A stretch of 64,000 nt of DNA from Pyronema omphalodes (taxonomy: Eukaryota; Ascomycota; Pezizomycetes; Pezizales; Pyronemataceae). The translations under genes and the position numbers were made by a program. Position 1 is the stretch's first letter. Each line of letters begins with the position of its first letter. The stretch lies in the NCBI GenBank assembly GCA_024516155.1, contig JAJJXM010000002.1, forward strand, positions 930,001 through 994,000. The letters run 5' to 3'. This document shows positions 53,361 to 64,000 of the stretch, one piece after another. The notes beneath the pieces were generated by a model, which saw only the letters and a program-made list of their open reading frames with translations, was not told where the DNA came from and searched no databases.

Positions 53361-54599
53361 CTTTCTATCCTTCTATCTCTTGTCTGTATTCTCTCGAGAT
53401 AATTCCGATACGTGATACTGTGACACTGTGATAATATTTGGTAATCGTGTTGGGTGGTTCTATGACTTGGTGCTTTTGGTAATGGTATTGGTAATGGTAA
53501 TCGCGATGTCGTGTAGTTTCGCTTTTTCGCTTTTTCGGTGTTTCGCTACCGTGCTGTGTTGCGCCGTCGGAATCAACGAGAACTATCTACAAGCACGCGT
53601 TACACTATGCTGCGAATTGAGATCAGATGACGAGGCCAAGACTTGTCTTTCCTTTTCGCTTTGTCGCTTTTTCCCGGCGCTCCCCGCGCTGTCCCCCGCT
53701 GCCCCGCTTCCGTTAACCCCGCCTTAGACGCTAGTCTAATGAGTTTAGTGGGTCTGCACAGTGCACACTGCGGACAGTACAGTAGCCAGTGGCCACAGGA
53801 GACAGGAGACAGGAGACAGGTCCACAGCACACCCCGACCCCGATCCCGGCCTCAATTTTCAGGTAACCGAAAACCTTGGAGGCCAAAAAAAAGGGTTTCA
53901 ATTCAATTCCAATACAATTGACATAAAAATTCAGCCTTCTATCGGCTAGACACAAAGATATATTGTATATATACTTTACTCTCAAAACATAAAGTCTCAA
54001 TTCTCCAATATATAACAAACAATTGAAATTACTATACCCTCGTACCGTGTACGCATAACTACACTGTATAATCGAATACCATGATCATGATATGGCATTG
54101 TAACCATATATCCAGTGCTTTATCTTGAATTCTCCTATATATGTAAAACTACAAATTCCAATACCAATTACCAAAGTAACTACCCTTCATGAACTACTAA
54201 ATATTTTTTTTACTTTTCCTGAAATATGTAGGTATGAATGAATCATTAACATTAGTTACATATCAAACGAGCTTTTATATTTAAACCCCTTTATTCTTTG
54301 TTGGTAAAGCTATGGAATTGTAATTTTTTGTGATATGGGTGCGTTGTAATTAGACACTTTTATCCATAATCCATTTTCATTGACGATCATGACAAATCAC
54401 TCGTTTAGATAAGCGACAGACTGGAAATAATTTACATGTGTAGTGTTTAATTCATTTTGTTTTTTTTCTTTCTTATAAGAAAATAATAGCTTCTTTGATT
54501 TCCTCGTTTCTTGTTCTTTTCCCCTTCCTTCTCCCTCTGGATGACTATTATTAGAACCAATCATCAATTATCAATCATCATATTTCGCCACCCAGACCT
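53361..54599. other. Intergenic region
   Basis: No gene is seen. There are short GTAATGGTATTGGTAATGG repeats near 53476-53500 and a GGAGACAGGAGACAGG repeat at about 53797-53820; the rest is AT-rich. Confidence 0.5.
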
Positions 54600-55290
54600 A
54601 ACGGTATAGCCAGTTTACCGGGTAAAATCATAAACCAGGTAAACTGAACTGACAATGCACAGTTAGTTGGTACAGTTTTGATGTCCCGGATACACAGTTG
54701 GTTCAGTTTTGAGAGGTCCATAGAACCAGGTAACTGCAGTGCACTGATTAAACGGACTCGATAAATACAAACCAGTTTAACCGCATCAAGAACTAGTGCA
54801 TGCAGGAATACATAATGTATTCAACCTCGTTTGAACCCACCGGTGGTTGGGCCTGCCAGTATCTCAACCCTCCTTATTCCACCAGCTTCTGGTAACCAGG
54901 TTTCCCAACCTTTACGAAATAGTAGTAAACATGCTCTCAGTTCCCCCGTTGACTGCCGAGTCTGAACTGCTGTTTTACGAATGAAAGCAGATCATTATAT
55001 CGGATCGCAATTCAATGCAGGCAGGTACTCTGGAGGCCATTGATGGGCTCCAGAGCTTCAATCATAGGCGTCTGTTGTGATTTCTGGCGACTCGACTAGG
55101 ATAGAATTTTTTTTACGTATGCACTGAATAATATTTATTGCCCCTTCATAAACCAGTTCTTCTGAACCAACCAGTTTTACGCAGTTTAAACAATTCACCT
55201 GATTTGCCAAGCCTTGCATTCAGTTAACTGGTTTTCGCAGTTTAACCAGTTTATAATACTGACAGTAAACTGAACTGGGTCGCCGTACGG
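54600..55290. mobile_element. Possible non-autonomous transposon: cluster of CAGTTT/AAACTG motifs in both orientations
   Basis: Within about 690 bp the motifs CAGTTTA, ACCAGTTT and GTAAACTGAACTG recur many times in both orientations. CAGTTTACC at 54612-54620 faces GGTAAACTG about 18 bp later as a perfect 9-bp inverted pair. GTAAACTGAACTG occurs near the left end (about 54639) and again near the right end (about 55264). CAGTTNGTTNNCAGTTTTGA is directly repeated around 54660-54710. No ORF or transposase is inside. The pattern suits a hAT- or MITE-like element with subterminal repeats, but I could not settle its ends or a target-site duplication. Confidence 0.4.
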
Positions 55291-56903
55291 TTCTCATATT
55301 CCAACAGTCCGTACAGTCCGTTTTGGCCGGCATTTTGAACTGGCTTGTACGACTGGGAGGTCTGGATATAGCCCTTCATAGAAAGAATTCTAATAGTAAA
55401 AATTTCTCCGGAGTCTAGGGTCATAATGGTCATTAACTCATTGGTGGGGAGTTGAATAATTGAAAGCTAGGGAATGTGAAAGTTTTTTTTGGTAGTCCAT
55501 GGCCTATGGAAGAGATGAGAAAGATGCACAGAAACGGGGTGATCCGGATGAATTATTGCAAGAAAATGGAAATAGGGAAGAAAAATGGATAAGATGCATA
55601 AATGATGAAACGAGAACTCATTATACAGAATAGAGAATGGATTTGGTTTGTGGGATGTTCATGAATATGTTGAAACAGCGAAGATAGGGGCTTTATTGGG
55701 ATTTGACATAAGTCTTGAGATGGGAATGATTTTGTATCGAATCATGATTCATGAAAAGATCGAGAAAATAGAAGGCATAAAAATATGGTAAAAACAGAAA
55801 TACCAAAAAAAACAAGTGTAATGGGCTAATAGCCATTTTCATGTTCGGTGAGAATCCATGACCACCAACCATAGTCCTTCCATTATCCATAAAACTGAAA
55901 CTGAACTCGATATCAAACCATGAATCCCCCAGCTATCTCTTAACCAAAAGTTAAAGCTTCATGTTATAATTACCGCCATTAAGATACTTTCTCTCAGAGT
56001 CTCAACTACCTTAGCCGACTTCAACAGCTACAAACTCGTCTCAAAGTCTTTTTCGATATTTACAATAATCAGTGAGTGACTTCTTGAACTAATCAGTTGT
56101 CTATACAGCTAGATTTCCCACAAAATTCCAAGTCTTTCCTTTCCCCGATCTGTCTGAATATGATGCGTGGAAGGAAAAAGATTACTATTTTGAAATTCCT
56201 TGTGCCGCAGAAATGTGAGATAACGCTATCTAATGTAGTGACTAGGCTTATGTATCTAAGGGTACGTTTTGTGCTTTCTATATTTGATTATAATGAGGTT
56301 AATCTTGGTAGTGGTTATGTATTTATTTCTTATCGAATCATATGCAGACCGAGGCCCTAAAGGTTCATGTAGCGTAAAAGAAAGATCCAACTGCCGCCCT
56401 CGTGGTCTAAGCCCTCTAGCAAGGCCCCCCAGCAAGGCCCCCCTTTTAGAATTGATTATATTTTGTTTTGCACGATGATTTTTTTGTGTGTGCTAGGTTT
56501 TTGGTTTGATGTTGTGATACTGGTGATACAGAACTCATGTGGGTCGCCTTTCGGAGGCTGTGCGGGTGCCTTGGAGGAATCGGTGAGTTGGCTTGCTGCT
56601 TGCATGGACTTGGAAAAAATGTTTCTGCATTTCTGCATTTCTGCATGCAGGATGTGTTGGATGCGCAATGCGGAGTAGAATTACGTATTGCGCATCGAGT
56701 TCACCATGTGGTGTGTGTTCCACACAGGGGTTGTTAATACTCCGGTGATAATAATCAAATCAAATGACGATTTAGTGATTTTCAGCAGGCAATTGGTATC
56801 AACAAGCCCTTGGTTACTAGTTACATGACCAAACTCCATCCTTCTAACCGCTGAAAAAAAAACACACAAGGCTAAAACACTCCCATATATATATACAAAA
56901 ACA
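55291..56903. other. Intergenic region with second copy of the dispersed repeat
   Basis: 1.6 kb without a gene. It holds the dispersed repeat copy at 56398-56430 and a short triplicated TTTCTGCAT near 56620-56645. The end lies downstream of the minus-strand PPR-like gene and includes an AT dinucleotide run at 56886-56893. Confidence 0.5.
56398..56430 (+). repeat. Dispersed repeat, copy 2 (CCTCGTGGTCTAAGC family)
   Basis: Starts CCTCGTGGTCTAAGC, then CCTCTAGCAAGGCCCCCC; about 28 of 32 positions match 28451-28484. The last 13 bases (AGCAAGGCCCCCC) are immediately duplicated at 56431-56443. Of the four differences, three are C/T or G/A transitions and one is A/C, which could reflect repeat-induced point mutation in one copy. 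Confidence 0.55.
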
Positions 56904-59468
56904 TCATGAGGTATCACCGCGGGTAAGTATTCCTCTCGGATCCGTGTTCCTTTTACTCCTAAACCCCTTCCCACTTATTAGGCCTTTCTCCGTATGCCAA
57001 ACAGTTCTTAACTTCTTCCTATCCAATATCAACTTTGCATGTTCCCTCTCCACTCTCTTCATGAGCTCCGTAGCTCCGCCCTCCCATAATGTTCCACCCC
57101 ATGTACGTTCCACCTTCTTCATAATCTGCCTCAACTTGCTCAACTCAATTAACGGCGGTTCCGTAATGCTCACATTATCCCCATATCTTACAACCCTTAC
57201 AAATACCGCGCGTTGAATACTCCGTTCATCCACATGCAAACCCTTCTCCTTCATCTGCCGCAACATCCAGACACCCCACAACATCGGGCCATGAATAATC
57301 CCCCATTCCACAAACGCCCGGGTCTTCACTGCTTCAAAAACCTTCCGGAGCGGATTTTCCTTAGATTGAACTGGAGCTGCAGGATCATGGAGCAAGTCGA
57401 GTAGTGTTATAAGCAGGGTTTCGAGGGCATCCAGATTTCCGGTCATTCCAAGACGTTTTATAACCTCAGTCCATAGGTTCCACATAATAGGCATTCCGGT
57501 CCTCTTCAGATCGATCAGGGTACGGGCAAGGATATCAACATCCTGAGTGTGACCTTTTATAATGTGCGGATGTTCCGAAGGTCGCATTCCTTTACGGCGT
57601 TCTCGCAGTAAAACCCGAGAGAGGTACCATAAAGTCTCATGAGAGATGTTGATTCCTTCTTGTGAAGCCCGTGAAATCGAATCCAAAGCTCCATAAAGAT
57701 CGTTACGGTTAAGCTGAAACTGAATCCTCGTGTTTGCGGCGCCGTCAATGTCGTTTGGTATCGCAGCGGCATCTGTGACCGCTACCTCAGGAATAGCAGT
57801 GAGATCAGAGCCATCGTGGAGAAGACCAGCACCCTCAAGGATTTGGATGGTGACTCCAGTACCTCCAGTCAAAACTTGAGAAGCCTTATAAACGGTTTTT
57901 GAGCCATAGTAACCGGCGGGAGTCCGTAATTGAGCAATCTTGACGATCGTCATTGGATCCAGTCCGGCTTCGAAGAGAGTGTACCAGAATTCATCACCCA
58001 GTTGCTCCGCTGGGAACAGCGTGTGGTCTTCTAAAATTATTTTGATAGCCTCCTTGGCATTCCGGCGAGACTGAAGAGCTGCAACGGCGGTACTTCCCAC
58101 AAGTGGAACTCCCGCTTCTTTGAAACTCCACAAAAGCAACTTGAGATTCTGAATGGTGTTGTATTTGGAGGCCCATCGGACTAATGGATCTGCGGCTGAA
58201 GAATCCTGTGGAAGATCGTGATGCTCGAGAAGATATTTATTCCAGTGCAATGCTTGATTAAACATTTGCCTATCGCATAAAATCTTCATGATATGCGCAT
58301 ACAGATTTGGTTTGTTTAATGTAGTATGTATCTTCTGGAGTATGGTATGCCTCCTTGGACTCGAATCTCCCTCCAAAGCAGTAGAAAAAAAAGACACCCA
58401 GTCATATGAAGAGAAAACGGGAAATAACCTCCAATGCCACGCCAGAACCTGGTCTTTTTCTTCTACATGTACCCCCTTCACTTTCCGTATCCGAGGAAGC
58501 ATAATTGAGTCGTATAATTGAGGCCAGTATTTGTGGTGATTTGTTGCTTCCGAATGAAAGAGGGCGTATTCGATAAGTTCCTGTGCAAATTCTTCGTCTT
58601 CCCTTGCTGTTACCGAAAAGACTCCCCAAAGCGTGTCGGCATGTGAACCATGTGTCGGGATCGATAGACCTCTATCTCGAATGCCTTTCCATATTATTTT
58701 TACGCCTTCGTCTCCAGATAGGTGGTACCGGAAGAGTAGGAGAATTTTCCACAGTTCCCACACCTTTTTAAACGCTGGTTTATCGACTAGCTTCGGTTCC
58801 GAGGAAGAGAAATCGCTCTCATACTTCAACAATGTAAATCCGGTAGCACTCTTCTCGGTAAGCTTGATGAATTCCTGAAGACCACTGATATTTGCTGCAG
58901 ACCCCTCTAAATAATCCTCCGGCAATAGTTGATCTTCCACTGTAGATTTCTCCGGCCCTTCAGTTCTTGTTCCCCGAGATACTATTCCACATCTCTCAAC
59001 CTCCTCTTCTATCCATAGATCTCCATCCGCAATCATTGTTCTCCTTGCAGGTGCCGGTGGCAGGTCCATAACTTTCACTCCATTCTTGCCAACGCCCTGT
59101 CGACTACTTGGCGGTTTAGGTGGTGTAGGCTTTGTATCCGGCGGCGTCTTCGGCAAGGAACCAATCTTCTTGAAGAATCGACGTGGAGCATCTGCTGGTG
59201 GTGGTATCGTCGTTGGTAGATTGGTCTTCGGCGGAGGTGTGGGCTTCCTTGAGCGTGTGCTTTTTGAAGATTCCGACCTCGACGAACGCCCTTTCTTCTG
59301 CAAAGTGCTGCCAGACCTTCCCCATAACCCCCCTAGCAGACTATTCCGACACTGCATACACACCCATTCACCCGTATAGCTTGTTGTCTCCGCCATTGGT
59401 CGCTTCGGAGGAGCCGCGGGGGTCGTGGTTGGAAGCTGAGACAGCCGGACATACAGGGCGCGACGCAT
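56904..59468 (-). CDS. Predicted mitochondrial helical-repeat (PPR-like) protein
   Basis: Single exon, 854 aa, ATG at 59468. The N terminus MRRALYVRLSQLPTTTPAAP is Arg-rich and devoid of acidic residues for the first ~25 positions, as in a mitochondrial presequence; then EWVCMQCRNSLLGG, a CxxC element seen at the start of several fungal organellar PPR proteins. A Pro/Lys/Ser-rich linker runs to about 150. From about 230 on the chain is a series of paired helices of 30-40 residues (for example KPNLYAHIMKILCDRQMFNQ, NLDALETLLITLLDLLHD, VWMLRQMKEKGLHVDERSIQ) typical of degenerate PPR arrays. Such proteins bind mitochondrial RNA for stability or translation; the target is unknown. It is divergent from the mL60 gene across 254 bp. 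Confidence 0.8.
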   Translation of the reverse strand: MRRALYVRLSQLPTTTPAAPPKRPMAETTSYTGEWVCMQCRNSLLGGLWGRSGSTLQKKGRSSRSESSKSTRSRKPTPPPKTNLPTTIPPPADAPRRFFKKIGSLPKTPPDTKPTPPKPPSSRQGVGKNGVKVMDLPPAPARRTMIADGDLWIEEEVERCGIVSRGTRTEGPEKSTVEDQLLPEDYLEGSAANISGLQEFIKLTEKSATGFTLLKYESDFSSSEPKLVDKPAFKKVWELWKILLLFRYHLSGDEGVKIIWKGIRDRGLSIPTHGSHADTLWGVFSVTAREDEEFAQELIEYALFHSEATNHHKYWPQLYDSIMLPRIRKVKGVHVEEKDQVLAWHWRLFPVFSSYDWVSFFSTALEGDSSPRRHTILQKIHTTLNKPNLYAHIMKILCDRQMFNQALHWNKYLLEHHDLPQDSSAADPLVRWASKYNTIQNLKLLLWSFKEAGVPLVGSTAVAALQSRRNAKEAIKIILEDHTLFPAEQLGDEFWYTLFEAGLDPMTIVKIAQLRTPAGYYGSKTVYKASQVLTGGTGVTIQILEGAGLLHDGSDLTAIPEVAVTDAAAIPNDIDGAANTRIQFQLNRNDLYGALDSISRASQEGINISHETLWYLSRVLLRERRKGMRPSEHPHIIKGHTQDVDILARTLIDLKRTGMPIMWNLWTEVIKRLGMTGNLDALETLLITLLDLLHDPAAPVQSKENPLRKVFEAVKTRAFVEWGIIHGPMLWGVWMLRQMKEKGLHVDERSIQRAVFVRVVRYGDNVSITEPPLIELSKLRQIMKKVERTWGGTLWEGGATELMKRVEREHAKLILDRKKLRTVWHTEKGLISGKGFRSKRNTDPRGILTRGDTS

Positions 59469-59722
59469 ATGACGGAGACCATCGGCAGGTGAAATTGTCG
59501 TATTCTTCTTTGGACCGCGATTTCGAGGTTGTAGGCGTAATCTAGCGTCCCATTGATGTTGAATTCGTGTTTCGCGGGGTTCGTGGAGATATCTAGCGCT
59601 CGGCTCGCATTTGCGTTAGAAAAAAAGTTTTGAGCCTCATCCCGCTAGAGCGCTCACCTCTAAACCTCCATACCTTACTTGCCGCTCCTGCACTTCCGAC
59701 CGAACTCCTCAACAACCACAAA
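59469..59722. promoter_or_regulatory. Bidirectional promoter of two mitochondrial-protein genes
   Basis: Only 254 bp separate the start codons of the PPR-like gene (minus) and MRPL31 (plus), so both leaders and core promoters must fit here. CTAGCGC/CTAGAGCG-like motifs appear near 59595 and 59644. No TATA box is evident. Confidence 0.6.
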
Positions 59723-60182
59723 ATGTTCGGCGCTCTTCGTCCCTCGCAGCCGTTGTTCGGTGGTCTCCTCTGGTGAGTTTCCCATATTTCGCGCGTTCTT
59801 CTACGTGATCTCTTGCTAACCGGGCGCAGGAAAATCCCATGGAGGATGTCCGCTCCCCAGAAGTACCGCCAGAGACAGCGTCTTCGTCGTGTTGACCGTA
59901 TTGTCGACTGCCTCGAGAACGCCCTCGCGAAGACTGGAACTAAGATCGCCGCCATTGACCGGTGGAGGGCCGAGATGCCTACTGAGGCCGAGATGGAGCC
60001 CAAGGACAAGTACACGATCTTTGACCGTAACGCCAGGAAGTACCGCAAGGGAATCCATAGTATGTTCCATAATCCTTCATCTGGTTATGCGCGTTCTTGC
60101 GGTAATAGCGGTGCTAATCCGAGCTACAGAGGTTCCCAAGTGGACCCGTGTTTCCCAGCGTGTCAATCCTCCCGGTTTCTAA
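59723..60182 (+). CDS. MRPL31: Mitochondrial large-subunit ribosomal protein mL60 (MRPL31)
   Basis: Fungal-specific component of the 54S mitoribosomal large subunit. Three exons: 59723-59772, 59830-60059 and 60130-60182, with introns of 57 and 70 nt; 110 aa. The N terminus MFGALRPSQPLFGGLLWKIP, the basic helix KYRQRQRLRRVDRIVDCLEN, the motif RWRAEMPTEAEMEPKDKYTI followed by FDRNARKYRKGIH, and the C terminus KVPKWTRVSQRVNPPGF are all hallmarks of the family. The last exon contributes only 17 residues, but they are the most conserved, so the intron-2 acceptor at 60128-60129 is well supported. Without splicing, the frame would run on into a spurious tail. Confidence 0.96.
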
Positions 60183-63100
60183 GAAGGGTGTTTATGTACA
60201 AAACAAAAAAACAATACCATTTCTCAACTCAATTACGATCAAAGCGAATGCGAGACTACTTGGTTATGTGTGGTGGATACTGCGTGGCAAGAAGCTGTAA
60301 ATTTGGTTCATTTGAACGGCGAATGTTCCATGGTAGAATGCGGGTAGGCCCGACTTGCAACCTAAACGCTAAGTTGTGTCGATACAGGAGAGGCACTTCT
60401 TACAAGCCAGTTGATAGATTAATCTCAGAAGTGGCCAGTGTTATGGGTAAAACACTTTCTGGATTGTAGAATTGTATACCTAAGTATAACGATACCGATT
60501 TGTTCCATTTACTCTCTAGCTGTATATATATTCCCATCAACAATTTCAAGGCATAGCCAGTGTTACAATTGCATGTCTGCAACTTCACCAGCCCCTCTAG
60601 TTCTTTCAAAATTGAAGTTACTTCTCAATGTAATGTGTGGCATTGATAATTCCCTTGTGCAAACGGGCTACATACTGTGTAACAAAGCACCTATATACAA
60701 GACTACCCATGCCCTCAAAATCAGCGTACTCGTATCAAACTACATCTCTCGGGTAGAATCGCAGGCAGCAGTTGACAGCGGATGTTTACGGGTGTTTCTG
60801 GATTAAGTGAATTAGAATAAACATGCATTTAGCCAACCCCACTGGTTTCGAATGATAGAAGTATTAGTAAATTGTTATTTGATTAGATTACTATTAGTCC
60901 TTTCATATTGCGTAAAAAAAACCATCACGATCATCTACAAGACAAGGTTCATAAGCGGATAGCGGGCTTAGCCCTACACATTCTACTAAGGCAAGACTTC
61001 GTGAATGGAGCTAACGGCAGCAATGTCATAAACAAACCGATTTCAGCAACACCAACATTGATTTTGATTATCCAAACTTTAGCGCAGTAAAACTAAAGCT
61101 CTGAAGTAGTAATTACATGATGTGCAGGGAGGGCACGAATGTACGCATGGCAATCTGAGGCAGATCCTCTTCAGCTCTAAAGGTAAAATAAATACGATAC
61201 ATATGTTTTCCAGGTTCGTGCGACTTTATGCCATAGTATTTATAATCCAATCGGTCCTCCTTGAATCCTTTGCCACATGACGATACATTTACATGCATAT
61301 TTCATGTACCGCACGTGGCTCCAGTCGGCCTCTTCTCGAAGGAGTTCTGCTGACCCGAATGGTACTACACATGGTGCACCATATTGACACCATATCCATT
61401 TGAATGAAACCCCGGTTTGGCAAGTAATGCCGCTGAGTATAAAGTGAGCTGTTTGGGCTTTCAAATAAGGTATTACAGTTGCACAGCATCAGTAATGCTT
61501 TCATCTTATGTTAAGCTACACATGCTGCCTGGTACGATATCGCATGTCAGGATACATTTTAAGTAACAAGTAAATCAAGCTTCTGTTGAAACTGCGGAAG
61601 TTCCACTTGTAGCCAGTCGTAACCGCCTGTTTACCTAAATGCCGCTTGTTTGATGACCCAGTCTGTGCATGGCTAAATGTTTTTTTCTAACGGTGACTTG
61701 TGCCAATGTGTTGCTTTCCTTTGTATACTCAGATATTGTGTGTTACCTTGTTGACTTCACGAACTCCCGTTCAAGCTCGGAAATTCTCCGAGAACCTCTT
61801 CGCATCGTTGAAGCACACAAAAAAGCTGAGCTGTTATGATCACCCCGGCATGCAAATTTTGGCTGCATAGTAAATGTGCATCATCATCACGCCTACCGCA
61901 CGCCATTGCCCCTCTCCGGTTTCATACGATGGTAGCCGGTATCTCATCGATGGAATGGTTCTGCGTGCAAATTCCTGATGCAATGCAAGTTAGACTGAGA
62001 CTTAATCTGTTCTTGAGAGGTTGTGCGCATCAAAAACATTGCATGCATACGATTATCAAGCATCGTATTGGATGACCGACAAATCCGAATCTGGAAAGCT
62101 TATCCACTACAATCTTTATGCAGTTTTGATCCAAAACGACCCATTGGCTTGGGAATTTACCAAGTGATGCCTACATAGATGATTCCAAAAGGGCTAGAAT
62201 TATGTCAGGCTTCTTTTCTTTCTTTCCAATTCACCGTTTTTGTAAACTTGGCCTATAACTAATGTGCGATATAAGGACTCCATGAGCCAACTTGGTTGAG
62301 ATGGTCATCTTGTCGTCCCTGGTATGAAAGACGAAAGTACAGATATTCCACAGATTTTTTTCACTACACCTATATCAAAGCCCATACTATTATAATTGAT
62401 CAGAGCCTTCTCGCCGCTACCAATACACTGGCTGCAGACGTCCTGGCATGAAGACTCTTTGAAGAATATAAAAGTTGATACATGTTATACCCAGAAGGCA
62501 ACAGGAAGGGAGAAGTCAAAAAAAAAGCTAGGAAACAAGATATACACATAGAGCAGTTTCTAGAGGTTGTGTATTATCGTACCCTGAAAAAAGGATAACC
62601 AATAGATTGATTTAAAAAACGAATGCCCAATATATCTGTACGTAATCGGGAGATTTCCATGCCTATACCGGCTTGTAAGTGCGCGGCAACAAAGGATGCC
62701 CATCGCGAACGTTGCTATCGCTAAGGTTAGGACACGCCGAGCGGGTAGTGGTAAGGTGTGCTTGGGTGTTAAATCTTGGATGTAAATATACCGCGAACCA
62801 GAGTTCCATAACAGGCGTGGCGAATTGTTGACTGATATTGAGCATAATTATACAGCATCGTAGTAATATTAAAAAACATACGCTATATAATGGGATGTAT
62901 ATAATTTCCATTGATTATGCAGATCAGATTTGAACTCAGTAATGTAACTTATGCATCCACAAACCTGAAAATTGTAGGGCTCTCCACACTTTCAAAGGAG
63001 TCTCTTTGCTAGTCTAGACCATTTCCAAAAGAAACACCTACGCTCATGTAAGTAAAATTTTCCGGAGCTAGCCGGTTGGATCCTCAAGCGACCGAATGCA

Positions 63101-64000
63101 ATCACATATGCATTTGTATTATTATCACTTGTTATGATAAGGCAGAGCGGGTAGTATTATAATACTCCATATGTTATATATATCATAAAATTATACTTGC
63201 GAATCTGTATTCAAGGCAGGTTCTACATTCTAGGCTAATTATGCGGCGCCATACATCTGAACCACATACTACAACTATAAATTTTAATACCAATCACTCC
63301 AACAGACTGCCAAGGCATCACCCTGTGGGGAATGATATGCATGTATTGGAACTGATGTATGTATGCAGGGCTTACATATGTATGATGCTTCGATACGGGT
63401 TCCACCGGCTAAAGGTAGGATATCGTGGCTCCAGTTAGAGTATGTATCTCATCTCTCAAAAATTTCCCAAAGCTTAAATATTAGAGTAACGAGAATAATT
63501 GGAAATCCAAGTGTGTAGTTGCAGCAGTGCTTATATCGTGCCCGTGATGGTGTTGCATATAAATTATCCGGCGAAGCAGCCCCGTCATTCATCCGAATGA
63601 TCTTTACTCCATTTTAGATGGGGGTTTATTTTGTTTTGTTTATGTCCGATGTGAATTTGTGGATGGTTTCGAGGCTTGAACTCAAATCTGATTTTAGCCA
63701 ACTCGTCAAGCATTTAGCTGGAAATGCGTATAAAAGTCGCCAGCCGATATGAATGGCATAAACAAGGTGTTGACATATTAAAGTTACCGGGTTATTCCGG
63801 ATTACCGCTTTCTAGGGAGTGCCTATTGATTTCAAGGGCCGCATATGTAGGGGCACGAGTACGGAATGTACCGTGTCATAGACTCGGCGTCAGATGACAT
63901 CTGCCATTAGCAATTTTCCCTATAGCCACTGCAGATAGAGGTCAGTAAGACCTTGATTATTGGTATGTGAGTTAAGACTGATACTGAAGATCAATCTCTT
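60183..64000. other. Gene-poor region at the right end
   Basis: 3.8 kb of AT-rich sequence downstream of MRPL31. Only short frames below 125 codons occur, none with recognisable motifs or splice-linked partners. No RNA gene, tandem array or transposon protein is identified. ATATGTATG-like motifs recur near 63340-63385. A gene starting beyond the window edge cannot be excluded. Confidence 0.5.

Noticed and set aside
1..64000. CRISPR arrays, rRNA genes, 5S rRNA, bacterial-type operons
   Set aside because: None found by eye; all tandem arrays seen are minisatellites or microsatellites without repeat-spacer structure.

Overview
The window is nuclear DNA of a filamentous ascomycete (Pezizomycotina; low GC and the gene set suggest Leotiomycetes, but that rank is a guess). 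The main evidence is short GT-AG spliceosomal introns, mostly about 50-90 nt, in genes that splice into full-length fungal proteins: an ERMES subunit Mdm34, a Snx41/Atg20 sorting nexin, mitochondrial ribosomal protein mL60 (MRPL31), a Cid2-family protein and an MFS siderophore transporter. An intron-bearing nuclear tRNA-Leu(CAA) agrees with this. There is no operon structure, no CRISPR array and no rRNA.

Layout. 0.4-2.3 kb: three-exon siderophore-iron transporter. 2.3-12.9 kb: gene-poor, AT-rich; holds tRNA-Gly(TCC), one tiny helix-turn-helix ORF and a minisatellite. 12.9-14.6 kb: MDM34. 14.6-19 kb: mostly empty, with tRNA-Leu(CAA). 19.0-23.8 kb: a divergent pair, an adenylate-forming enzyme (PaaK-like, minus) and a four-exon fusion of an ATP-grasp-like ligase with a TauD-type Fe(II)/2-oxoglutarate dioxygenase (plus); I consider this the most interesting locus. 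26.2-27.1 kb: acidic hypothetical protein. 30.3-34.9 kb: two consecutive single-pass membrane proteins with low-complexity domains. 37-38.9 kb: SNX41/ATG20. 40.5-41.5 kb: polyproline membrane protein, divergent from a six-exon protein with two RRM-like modules (42.1-45.6 kb). 47.4-49.8 kb: large low-complexity protein, followed by a microsatellite-rich stretch up to 52.4 kb. 52.5-53.4 kb: Cid2-family gene. 53.4-56.9 kb: intergenic, with a transposon-like cluster of CAGTTT/AAACTG motifs. 56.9-60.2 kb: divergent mitochondrial pair (helical-repeat/PPR-like protein and mL60). 60.2-64 kb: no gene recognised.

Most genes are unrelated housekeeping or hypothetical genes. Two neighbourhoods look functionally coherent: the adenylation plus ATP-grasp-dioxygenase pair, which share an 885-bp repeat-bearing promoter (carboxylate activation, amide or peptide-type ligation and oxidation in two polypeptides), and the mitochondrial pair sharing 254 bp. 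All exon coordinates were derived by eye from splice motifs, phase and protein continuity; there is no transcript evidence behind them.
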